Source: Bacteroidales bacterium (GTDB lineage: Bacteria > Bacteroidota > Bacteroidia > Bacteroidales > UBA10428). From it: DNA of 40,222 nt. Numbering within the stretch: the first letter of the stretch is position 1; each line of letters starts with the position of its first letter. This document shows, one piece after another, positions 26,205-33,325 of this stretch. The translations under genes were made by a program, and so were the position numbers. The stretch lies in assembly GCA_016935355.1 (NCBI GenBank), contig JAFGRC010000140.1, positions 1 through 40,222 on the forward strand, in the 5' to 3' direction. The notes below the pieces were generated by a model, which searched no databases, was not told the DNA's origin, and worked only from the letters and a program-made list of their open reading frames with translations.

Positions 26205-27761
26205 TTAAAGCGGAATGTTTCCGTGTTTCCTTGAAGGGACATTTACGTGCTTGTTTTCCAAAGCTTCAAATGCACTGATCAGTTTTTTACGCGTTGTTGC
26301 AGGATCAATAACCTCATCAATGTATCCTTTATCATCCGCCACATAAGGATTTGCAATTTCTTCCCGGTATTTTGCGGTGAGTTCCTTCTTCAGTTTTACA
26401 GGGTCGTTCGACTCCATCAGCTTTTTTCTGAATAAAATGGATACAGCGCCTTCCGGACCCATAACTGCTATTTCGGCAGTAGGCCATGCAAAATTGAAAT
26501 CCCCTCCGAGATTTTTGCTGTTCATCACGCAATAAGCGCCTCCGTATGATTTTCTCAGGATCACGGTAATTTTTGGAACCGTTGCGTCGGCATATGCGTA
26601 AAGCAATTTTGCCCCGTGCCGGATTACCCCGTTATGCTCCTGGTCAATCCCCGGCAAAAAACCGGGTACATCTTCCAGAGTCAGAATGGGTATGTTAAAG
26701 CTGTCACAGAACCTGACAAACCGTGCTCCCTTTACAGAAGAGTTTATATCAAGGGTGCCGGCAAGTACTTTAGGCTGGTTGGCAAGGATCCCGATGGTTT
26801 TCCCCTGAAGCCTTCCGAAGCCGATCAGGATATTCTGGGCATAATCAGAGGATACTTCAAAAAAACTGTTCCGGTCCATGATCAGGTTTATGATATCCTT
26901 CATATCATAGGGCTTATTGGGATCTTCCGGTATGATGTCACGCAAACGCTCATCAATGCGTATTTCGGAATCACAATATTCAACAAGGGGAGGATTTTCC
27001 AGGTTGTTGGAAGGCAGATAGGACAATAGTTTCTTAACGCCACGTATGGTATTCTCTTCGTCCTCATATACAAAATGTGCCACACCGCTTTTCTTCATAT
27101 GTACGATGGCACCGCCCAGTTCTTCAAATGTTACATCCTCGTTCAGAACTTCTTTAACGACATTCGGTCCGGTGACAAACATATAGCTGGTTTTATTCGT
27201 CATGAAAACAAAATCTGTAATTGCAGGTGAATATACGGCGCCTCCGGCTGCAGGACCCATAATTATAGAAATCTGAGGAATTACTCCTGAGGATCCCACA
27301 TTGCGGTTGAAAATGCCGGCATATCCTGCCAGACTTGCCACACCTTCCTGGATGCGGGCACCACCGGAATCGATCAGTCCGATCATCGGAGCCCCCATTT
27401 TAAGGGCCATATCCTGAATTTTCGCAATTTTGGAAGCATGTACCGAACCCAGGGAACCGCCCATCACAGTGAAATCCTGTGCATAGGCAAAGGCCAGCCG
27501 TCCGCTGATCTTCCCGTAACCGGTTATCACACCGTCACCTATTGCGGAAACCTTTTTGCCAAATTCCCCGGTAGTATCATCGGACATGGAGAATGCATCA
27601 ACCTCATCAAAAGTATCCTCGTCAAATAACATATTGATACGCTCCCTTGCACTCATTTTACCTTTCATGTGCTGCTTCTCGATGGCAGCCTCACCTTGTT
27701 GATCCTGATAAGCCCGTGCCCTTTCTAGGAATCTGGTAAAGAGTTTTCCATTTACATCCAT
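26205..27761 (-). CDS. Acyl-CoA carboxylase carboxyltransferase (propionyl/methylmalonyl-CoA type)
   Basis: A 518-residue protein of the PccB/MmdA family with two crotonase-like halves. The N half has KMSARERINMLFDEDTFDEVDAF, GLIDSGGARIQEGVASLAGYAGIFNRNV and IMGPAAGGAVYSPAITDFVFM. The C half has LEDVPGFLPGIDQEHNGVIRHGAKLLYAYADATVPKITVILRKSYGGAYCVM, then WPTAEIAVMGPEGAVSILF. It moves the carboxyl group between biotin and propionyl-CoA (or removes it from methylmalonyl-CoA). In anaerobic Bacteroidota such sets often work in the succinate-propionate route, but direction and substrate cannot be read here. It lies ahead of the biotin carboxylase and carrier genes. Its own promoter candidate is about 200 bases upstream. 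Confidence 0.94.
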   Translation of the reverse strand: MDVNGKLFTRFLERARAYQDQQGEAAIEKQHMKGKMSARERINMLFDEDTFDEVDAFSMSDDTTGEFGKKVSAIGDGVITGYGKISGRLAFAYAQDFTVMGGSLGSVHASKIAKIQDMALKMGAPMIGLIDSGGARIQEGVASLAGYAGIFNRNVGSSGVIPQISIIMGPAAGGAVYSPAITDFVFMTNKTSYMFVTGPNVVKEVLNEDVTFEELGGAIVHMKKSGVAHFVYEDEENTIRGVKKLLSYLPSNNLENPPLVEYCDSEIRIDERLRDIIPEDPNKPYDMKDIINLIMDRNSFFEVSSDYAQNILIGFGRLQGKTIGILANQPKVLAGTLDINSSVKGARFVRFCDSFNIPILTLEDVPGFLPGIDQEHNGVIRHGAKLLYAYADATVPKITVILRKSYGGAYCVMNSKNLGGDFNFAWPTAEIAVMGPEGAVSILFRKKLMESNDPVKLKKELTAKYREEIANPYVADDKGYIDEVIDPATTRKKLISAFEALENKHVNVPSRKHGNIPL

Positions 27762-28191
27762 GATTACTGTTTTATGTTGATCCTGAAAATAAGGTTCTTA
27801 ACCCTGCGGGTGTTGGAGGAAGTATTCTATAATTATGATCGAAGCTGATTTCTGCCAGTTCGTACACAATTCATCGCGCAATAAAGTCTTGCACACAGAC
27901 CGGTGGTTTGGTATGGTAATCAATTAACCTTTCCTCCAGATGGACTGAAAATTTAAAGAGCGGGGACAAAGTTAACAATAAATAATTGACAAAATCAAGA
28001 AGGAATGATCGTCAAAAGGATAATAAATTGAATTATAGTCACATATTACATTAAATATATTGCATGAACAATGATCCGGCAGGAATATAAATACAAAAAT
28101 TTAGAAATATGATTAATATTCTGCTATACGTTTGTTATCCTGATAGATAACTCATCATCCTGACAGACGGGTCCATCCCGTAAGATACTTA
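27762..28191. other. 430-base gap between thioredoxin and carboxyltransferase genes
   Basis: No credible gene. It holds a minus-strand promoter candidate (27967-27998) that would give the carboxyltransferase mRNA a leader of about 200 bases; only tiny open frames (13 codons or fewer) were seen there. Near the thioredoxin stop are a weak hairpin (ACGGG-ATGGA-CCCGT on the minus strand) and an 11-base near-repeat, ATCCTGAYAGA, at 28137 and 28157. Confidence 0.6.
27967..27998 (-). promoter_or_regulatory. Promoter candidate of the carboxyltransferase gene
   Basis: On the minus strand TTG (27998-27996), a 21-base spacer, then TAACTTTG (27974-27967), an exact TAnnTTTG match. It stands about 200 bases before the ATG at 27761, so the leader would be unusually long. 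Confidence 0.5.
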
Positions 28192-28551
28192 TTATTTCAC
28201 CTTAAGTACATCATTTATGGCTTTTCTGAAAATTTCCCTGGGCAGGGCACCCATAGCCATCTGAGGCTGGCCGTCAAGCGGAATGAACAGCAGGCTCGGT
28301 ATACTCTGAATTCCAAAAAGTGCAGATAAATTACGTTGATCCTCAGTGTCAATTTTATAAATGTCCAGTTTGTCACCGTATTCCGTTTTCAATTCTTCCA
28401 GAATCGGGGCAACCATCCTGCAGGGAGCGCACCAGTCGGCATAAAAATCGATTATTGCAGGTCTTTCGCCTTCAAATTTCCATTCCTTATTAATGTCAAA
28501 GTTGAATACTTTCTGCTTGAAAGTATCTTCCGTTAGGTGTTCAAATGCCAT
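28192..28551 (-). CDS. trxA: Thioredoxin
   Basis: About 119 residues from the chosen ATG. The active site is FYADWCAPCRMVAPIL, so the redox motif is WCAPC rather than the common WCGPC. Downstream are IYKIDTEDQRNLSALFGIQSIPSLLFIPLDG, with the cis-Pro loop (SIPSLLF), and the closing helix EIFRKAINDVLKV. It is a cytoplasmic disulfide reductase. The frame is open to 28602, but residues there (MVCFLCITIEINNKDL) are not thioredoxin-like. Two tandem ATGs at 28554 and 28551 give MMAFEHL, and either may be used. No export signal appears when it starts here. The gene stands alone between two long gaps. Confidence 0.93.
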   Translation of the reverse strand: MAFEHLTEDTFKQKVFNFDINKEWKFEGERPAIIDFYADWCAPCRMVAPILEELKTEYGDKLDIYKIDTEDQRNLSALFGIQSIPSLLFIPLDGQPQMAMGALPREIFRKAINDVLKVK

Positions 28552-28903
28552 CATCAAATCTTTATTATTAATTTCAATTGTTATACACAAAAAACACACC
28601 AATATATATAAATATTTTAATATATTATCCTTGTATCCGGAATATAAAAGTTAAATCATTTATATTCAGTTTTTTAATTCTACGCAGGAAACGATCTGCC
28701 ATTTTGGCATTTTGTCCGCCTGAACCATGCTTATTCCATGAATTGTTAATGTTTGTTGCCGCCGGTGTGTTCACCTCCGGATATTTTTTACCATTTATAA
28801 ATTTTGCTGTCGATGACTTAATCTCAGGAGCTTTGGTTGCTAAAGCAAGCCGAAATCGTTAAATTGGTCCCCTTAATTATATTTCCAAAATAATCCGTTC
28901 GCG
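28552..28903. other. Divergent gap between trxA and the Nudix gene
   Basis: About 350 bases between divergent genes. The part nearest trxA is very AT-rich (28590-28640). TATATTTC at 28878-28885, one base off the TAnnTTTG box, is a weak promoter candidate for the Nudix gene, 18 bases before its ATG. A 94-codon plus-strand frame (28578-28862) has no recognisable features and is not called. Confidence 0.5.
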
Positions 28904-29401
28904 ATGGATGACATACCAAAAAAGCTTGATCCTGAAATTTTCAGACTCATTGTTAAGCATACTCCGCTTGTTTCAATTGATCTGATCGTTACAAATCAAT
29001 ACCGGCAGATCATGCTTGGCATGCGTAAAAACAATCCGGCCAGAGAATATTGGTTCGTACCCGGAGGCCGGATCCTGAAAAATGAAACCATCCGGGATGC
29101 TTTTCAACGCATCACCGGAAGCGAGCTGGGAATTTCTCTGACGATAGACCAGTCAGTCTTCACAGGTGTATACGAACACATTCATAAAAAGGAGAACTTC
29201 TTAAACGACTCCGGTTACGGAACACATTACGTTGTTATGGCATTCAGACTGTACACATCAGAACTGATCAACGAACTTCCCCGGGAGCAGCATGCCGGAT
29301 ACAAATGGTTCAATGTGCAGGATTTGCTGAACGACCCGGAAGTTCATCCTTATGTGAAGAATTATTTTAACGGTACCGCTCCGTTTAAAAACAAGGGCTG
29401 A
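28904..29401 (+). CDS. gmm: Nudix hydrolase, GDP-mannose mannosyl hydrolase-like
   Basis: A 165-residue protein that follows the GDP-mannose mannosyl hydrolase (Gmm/NudD) pattern closely. It has FRLIVKHTPLVSIDLIVTN near the start, YWFVPGGRILKNETIRDAFQRITGSELG as a Gmm-type Nudix box (about 47-73, with GGR and an incomplete set of the usual Nudix glutamates), GTHYVVMAFRLY and EQHAGYKWF. Gmm enzymes split GDP-mannose (or GDP-glucose) at the sugar carbon to give GDP and the free sugar. GDP-mannose is also the substrate of gmd at 14539, so it may limit flow to GDP-fucose. It lies 12 kb from that locus, as a single gene. The symbol is by resemblance. Confidence 0.85.
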   Translation: MDDIPKKLDPEIFRLIVKHTPLVSIDLIVTNQYRQIMLGMRKNNPAREYWFVPGGRILKNETIRDAFQRITGSELGISLTIDQSVFTGVYEHIHKKENFLNDSGYGTHYVVMAFRLYTSELINELPREQHAGYKWFNVQDLLNDPEVHPYVKNYFNGTAPFKNKG

Positions 29402-29460
29402 TTGTATATATCCCTTAAGGATATTGAACTGAAGACCCGTTATGAACGACCGCCAAATCC

Positions 29461-29844
29461 CTAAAACTCCCCGGCCATCTCGGCGTACTTGTGGAAAGTA
29501 AAACAGAGCCGCGGCAACAACTCTTCATATATCTGTCCGGATTCCAGCATTTCATCGTCACCATCCTCATACTTCCAAAGCACTTTAATGGCTTTGTTAT
29601 CCGGGTTGTCTTCAATTACTTTGAAAATATCCAGCAGTTTTTTGGACACGCTCGTATTAAAATAATCCAGGTTAACTTCCAGATTAATTTCGTCTGCCGA
29701 AAATTTCCCGAGCCATTCCATGACAGGTTCGAAAAATTTGGCAGCATCTTCCGGCAAAGCCCTGCCCGTAATCTTCAATTCCCCGTCGGTTTTAAATGAT
29801 ATGGTAGGCAGGGAATCCGCACCCTGAATAAACAGATCCTCCAT
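29461..29844 (-). CDS. SiaC-family regulatory phosphoprotein (DUF1987)
   Basis: A 127-residue protein of the DUF1987/SiaC family. The hallmark is LEVNLDYFNTSVSKKLLDIF (about 55-75), where the Thr-Ser pair after YFN holds the phosphorylated residue of SiaC. GRALPEDAAKFFEPVMEWLG is also typical. In Pseudomonas, SiaC is phosphorylated by the kinase SiaB and dephosphorylated by the PP2C-type SiaA, and unphosphorylated SiaC binds a diguanylate cyclase. None of these partners is in the window, so it is an orphan here. It is 112 bases downstream of the ROK gene on the same strand, probably without meaning for function. Confidence 0.88.
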   Translation of the reverse strand: MEDLFIQGADSLPTISFKTDGELKITGRALPEDAAKFFEPVMEWLGKFSADEINLEVNLDYFNTSVSKKLLDIFKVIEDNPDNKAIKVLWKYEDGDDEMLESGQIYEELLPRLCFTFHKYAEMAGEF

Positions 29845-29956
29845 TACCTGAATTTATAAGGTTTGAACCGTTGTCATTTCCGCAATTCCTCTATACAAAA
29901 ATGCTTCTTCACAAAGATAGGGCTTACAGACAGAAAAACAAGCCCGTATCCGGATT

Positions 29957-30919
29957 TTATTTTTTCAATTCATTCCATGCAAGGGCTGCTGCGCCTACCA
30001 GTCCCACGTTCATGTCCGGAAGCTGGGAGATCAGAATTTTCACTTTGTTGCGAAAGATGGGCAATAAATTTTCTTCCATATATTTTTTCGTGGGTACCGT
30101 AATCAGTTCCCTTGAATTTGCCACACCTCCCGATAAAAAGATCGCTTCCGGACTGGTATGGGCGACCGTATCTGCCAGTGCCCTGCCCAGGGTTTTACCG
30201 GTACGTTCAAATGCTTCGAGCGCGATTGCATCACCCCTTTGGGCAGCTTCACTGATCATTTTAGCTGTAAGGTCATTGAATTTTACGTCCCTTAATTCAC
30301 TGTCAATCATCCGGTCGGCAAGCAACTCGTATACGGTCCTTTTCAGTCCCGTTGCAGATGCATAAGCCTCCAGGCAACCTTTACCGCCGCATCCGCAGTC
30401 ACGTCCGTTATGAACCACCTTGGTATGTCCAAGCTCACCGGCAAATCCGTCATGACCATAAACCAGCTGTCCGTTCACCACAATCCCGCTGCCCAGTCCG
30501 GTCCCCAGCGCGATAACTATAAAATCCCTCATACCCTTGGCTCCGCCAAACTCCATCTCACCGATAGCAGCCGCATTAACATCATTTGTAAGGACAATGG
30601 GAATATCGGGGAAATATTTCTTCATTTTATCAACAACAGGAACGACCCCTTTCCAGTTCAGATTGACCGCATTCTCAATGGTTCCTGCATAGTAATTGCC
30701 GTTGGGAGCACCAATTCCCACACCTTTGATTGCAACTTCACCTTTAAGGGATTTCTTTGCTTCCTCCACAGCATCAACAAGTTCTTTAAGATAAAGATCG
30801 AACTCCTGGTGTGTATCCGTTTTGATGAAATTTTCCACAAGGCATTTACCTTCTCCGTCAACAATGCCATATTTGGTAAATGTACCGCCGATATCAATTC
30901 CAATTACTGCATCTTTCAT
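29957..30919 (-). CDS. ROK family sugar kinase
   Basis: A 320-residue ROK protein without the N-terminal DNA-binding domain, so it is a kinase rather than a repressor. The ATP site is AVIGIDIGGTFTKYGIVD (about 4-21). VLTNDVNAAAIGEMEFGGAKGMRDFIVIALGTGLGSGIVVNGQLVYGHDGFAGELGH holds the catalytic Asp region and the sugar-binding ExGH. The zinc site is CGCGGKGCLEAYASATGL (about 174-191). It most likely phosphorylates glucose or a related sugar. Length is normal. A 13-base A-run lies in its upstream region (30999-31011). Confidence 0.92.
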   Translation of the reverse strand: MKDAVIGIDIGGTFTKYGIVDGEGKCLVENFIKTDTHQEFDLYLKELVDAVEEAKKSLKGEVAIKGVGIGAPNGNYYAGTIENAVNLNWKGVVPVVDKMKKYFPDIPIVLTNDVNAAAIGEMEFGGAKGMRDFIVIALGTGLGSGIVVNGQLVYGHDGFAGELGHTKVVHNGRDCGCGGKGCLEAYASATGLKRTVYELLADRMIDSELRDVKFNDLTAKMISEAAQRGDAIALEAFERTGKTLGRALADTVAHTSPEAIFLSGGVANSRELITVPTKKYMEENLLPIFRNKVKILISQLPDMNVGLVGAAALAWNELKK

Positions 30920-30998
30920 AGTGTAATAGTTTATATGTATTAATGAATCGCTTTTATTCCTTTGAATTTTGATCTGTCCAAAACAACTTAACTATAAC

Positions 30999-31011
30999 AA
31001 AAAAAAAAAAA
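30999..31011. repeat. 13-base A homopolymer between divergent genes
   Basis: An uninterrupted run of 13 A (T on the other strand) in the gap between the ROK kinase (-) and the universal stress protein (+), about 80 bases from the ROK start. Runs of this length are prone to slippage, but no promoter box spans it clearly. Confidence 0.5.
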
Positions 31012-31049
31012 GTACGTAAAATCTTATTGATCATTAATAAAAATGCATT

Positions 31050-31077
31050 TTGAATGAGGCTAAAAATAGTATTTTTT
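31050..31077 (+). promoter_or_regulatory. Promoter candidate of the universal stress gene
   Basis: TTG at 31050-31052, a 17-base spacer, then TATTTTTT at 31070-31077, which matches TAnnTTTG at 7 of 8 positions. It leaves a leader of about 35 bases. Confidence 0.4.
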
Positions 31078-31115
31078 TTAAAATAAATATAATGAGGACA
31101 CTTAAATAATATGTT

Positions 31116-31967
31116 ATGAAGAATTTTGTTGTACCCATTGACTTTTCAAATGAATCACTGAACGGACTTAAAATGGCGATTCTGTTCTCCAAAAAGAAAG
31201 CGGTTGACATTCAAATGATTTATGTCCTCGTAAAATCAAACGAGTCCAGCCGGCCAAAAATGGAGAATGAACTGGAGTATGCCGAGGAAAATTTCAATAA
31301 GATCCTGAAAGAATATACCCCTTTACTGGGTAAGGATTCCCGTCTGGAATACATCATAAAATCAGGCAGAATATACCAGCAGGTTGTGGAACAGGCGAGT
31401 CTCAAACCTGATACGGTCATTACCGCTTCCACGCACGGTGCGTCGGGTTTTCAGGAGTTCTTTATCGGCAGCAATGCCTACCGGATTATTTCTGCCACCG
31501 ACAGTCCGGTGATCACTTTACGCAAGAATGAATGTCCTGCAACGATCAGCAAAATTGTAATGCCTATTGACCTTTCCTCAGATACCCGCCAGAAAGTCCC
31601 CTTTACCACCGAGATTGCAGCTCTGTTCGGTGCCGAGATCCATGTACTGGGCATTTACACCTCTAAAAGCCCCTACTATTCAAAAAAAATGAAGACGTAT
31701 GTCAGTCAGGTTTCAGGTTATGTGGAGGGAAGGACAAACAGCGTGATCCATGAAGTCCACGGTGACAATGTGAGCGATCTGGTGGTCAATTATTCCGCGG
31801 CCATTGATGCCAATCTGATTTCGATCACGACCGAAACCACTGCGGGCATCAGCCTGATTATCGGGAACACGGCGCACCAGATACTCAACAAATCCGACTG
31901 CCCCGTTTTATGCCAGACTCCCAAAGCCCTGCGCAAGGCAGGTACTTTTGTATCCATGGGTGGATGA
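31116..31967 (+). CDS. Tandem universal stress protein
   Basis: 283 residues built of two Usp domains. Domain 1 (about 1-142) opens KNFVVPIDFSNESLNGLKMAILFSKKKAVDIQMIYVL and keeps most of the ATP-binding motif: STHGASGFQEFFIGSNAYRIISATDSPVITL (HG, nine residues, GS). Domain 2 (about 143-275) opens KIVMPIDLSSDTRQKVPFTTEIAALFGAEIHVLGIY and ends TTAGISLIIGNTAHQILNKSDCPVLC, where the nucleotide motif is degenerate. So one half probably binds ATP and the other has a structural role, a usual arrangement in tandem Usp proteins. Cytoplasmic; precise role unknown. It is a single gene, convergent with lspA. Confidence 0.92.
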   Translation: MKNFVVPIDFSNESLNGLKMAILFSKKKAVDIQMIYVLVKSNESSRPKMENELEYAEENFNKILKEYTPLLGKDSRLEYIIKSGRIYQQVVEQASLKPDTVITASTHGASGFQEFFIGSNAYRIISATDSPVITLRKNECPATISKIVMPIDLSSDTRQKVPFTTEIAALFGAEIHVLGIYTSKSPYYSKKMKTYVSQVSGYVEGRTNSVIHEVHGDNVSDLVVNYSAAIDANLISITTETTAGISLIIGNTAHQILNKSDCPVLCQTPKALRKAGTFVSMGG

Positions 31968-32075
31968 GAAAGCGCTCCTTGTATTGAGAGATTTCATGTA
32001 TACTCCTTAAATTCAAGCGCATGATGACCGCGTCCATGCACCAGAGGAGCATATTCCATTCTTCAGTCCTTGACC

Positions 32076-32786
32076 TTATTCTGTAGCGTCTGTTTCAGCC
32101 GGTTGAGAAGGTTCTGCCTGAAGGTCCTGCCTGTCAGTTTCTTCGGTAATAACAGGAGCATGTTCGGTGAAGTAACGCTTTTGAAATATCAGTATTGCAA
32201 AAATACCGATCGTTATTGAGGAGTCAGCAATGTTAAAAATCGGTCTGAAAAAAACGAATTCCTGTCCCCCCAACCACGGGAACCATGCAGGATAGGCTCC
32301 GCTGATGACGGGAAAGTAAAACATGTCCACGACTTTCCCCTGCAAAAGTGGTGCATATCCGCCACCCTCAGGAAACATCACTGCCACATCGAAATACGTG
32401 CTTTCATTAAAGATCAGGCCATAAAAAGTGCAGTCGATGATATTACCCATTGCTCCGGCAAATATCAGGGCCATGAAAAAAATGAGTCCAGGTTTTGCTT
32501 TTTTTACAATCATATGGTTCATATACCATCCTATGGCACTTACAGCAATGATCCTGAAAACGGTCAGCAGCGGTTTGCCGTATTTGCCCGGAATGTCAAT
32601 GCCAAAAGCCATACCGGGATTTTCAATGAACCGGATATAAAACCAGTTGTTAAAGACCGTTATGCTTTCCCCGATGGTCATATTGGTTTTGACCAGTATT
32701 TTGAGGATCTGATCTGCTGCCAGAATGAATGCAATGAGAAGTACTGTCCTGATTCCAATTGATAATTTCATGTCGTGGTATTTCAT
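32076..32786 (-). CDS. lspA: Lipoprotein signal peptidase
   Basis: A 236-residue integral membrane aspartic protease with four hydrophobic segments (about 8-25, 70-90, 95-113, 180-200). The two catalytic aspartates are in GAMGNIIDCTFYGLIF and FNIADSSITIG. It cuts signal peptides of diacylglyceryl-modified prolipoproteins in the inner membrane; several lipoproteins in this window would be substrates. It is longer than the E. coli enzyme (about 164) because of a loop between the catalytic Asp motifs (VMFPEGGGYAPLLQGKVVDMFYFPV), usual in Bacteroidota, and a charged 35-residue tail rich in Glu, Pro and Thr. Met6 is an alternative start. It follows the DksA-like gene after about 100 bases. Confidence 0.95.
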   Translation of the reverse strand: MKYHDMKLSIGIRTVLLIAFILAADQILKILVKTNMTIGESITVFNNWFYIRFIENPGMAFGIDIPGKYGKPLLTVFRIIAVSAIGWYMNHMIVKKAKPGLIFFMALIFAGAMGNIIDCTFYGLIFNESTYFDVAVMFPEGGGYAPLLQGKVVDMFYFPVISGAYPAWFPWLGGQEFVFFRPIFNIADSSITIGIFAILIFQKRYFTEHAPVITEETDRQDLQAEPSQPAETDATE

Positions 32787-32887
32787 TCCCTGCAGAAACC
32801 GGTTTCAGCTCTTATACCTTACCTCCGGTACTAAAGATGGCTTAATAAAACCTGTTCAGTTCATCAGCAGGAAGTTTACAGTTTCGT

Positions 32888-33265
32888 TTAACGTTGTTTT
32901 TGTTTGGCATCAATTGAAAGCGTGGCATGCGGTACTGCCCTTAGCCGTTCTTTTGCGATCAGTTTTCCGGTCTCTCTGCAGATGCCGTAAGTCTTGTTTT
33001 CAATCCTTACCAGGGCTGCCTGTAAATGCTGAATGAATTTTTGCTGGCGTTGCGCCAGTCTGCCGGCCTCTTCCTTGGAGAGTGTGGCAGCGCCTTCTTC
33101 CAGGACTTTAAATGTAGGTGAAGTATCTTGTGTATCATTACTTTCACTCTGGGTAATAGCACTTTTCAGGAGTTCATAATCCCGTTTCGCATTCTCAAGC
33201 TTTTCAAGTATTATTGCTCTGAATTCCTCGAGTTCTTCATCGGAATATCTTGTCTTCTCTGCCAT
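32888..33265 (-). CDS. TraR/DksA-family protein without zinc finger
   Basis: A 125-residue protein. The N-terminal two-thirds form a long coiled-coil (EELEEFRAIILEKLENAKRDYELLKSAI and LAQRQQKFIQHLQAALVRIENKTYG). The C-terminal part keeps the DksA frame YGICRETGKLIAKERLRAVPHATLSID, but of the four zinc-binding cysteines only the first remains; the others read Thr, Ser and Ala or equivalents. DksA proteins insert a coiled-coil into the RNA polymerase secondary channel and work with ppGpp. Cysteine-poor versions are common in Bacteroidota, so this is probably functional. It lies 60 bases after ileS and before lspA on the same strand. Confidence 0.88.
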   Translation of the reverse strand: MAEKTRYSDEELEEFRAIILEKLENAKRDYELLKSAITQSESNDTQDTSPTFKVLEEGAATLSKEEAGRLAQRQQKFIQHLQAALVRIENKTYGICRETGKLIAKERLRAVPHATLSIDAKQKQR

Positions 33266-33325
33266 AACTTTTTTATTTATAAGTTTAAAAATAAGAAAAA
33301 AAATCCATATTGATTCCCGTTAAAA

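Noticed and set aside
28157-28180. Small hairpin ACGGG-ATGGA-CCCGT after trxA as a terminator
   Set aside because: Only 5 bp and no U-tract; too weak to call as a feature of its own.
28578-28862. A 94-codon plus-strand frame in the gap between trxA and the Nudix gene
   Set aside because: No recognisable motif, AT-rich random-looking start, and it overlaps the trxA start region.
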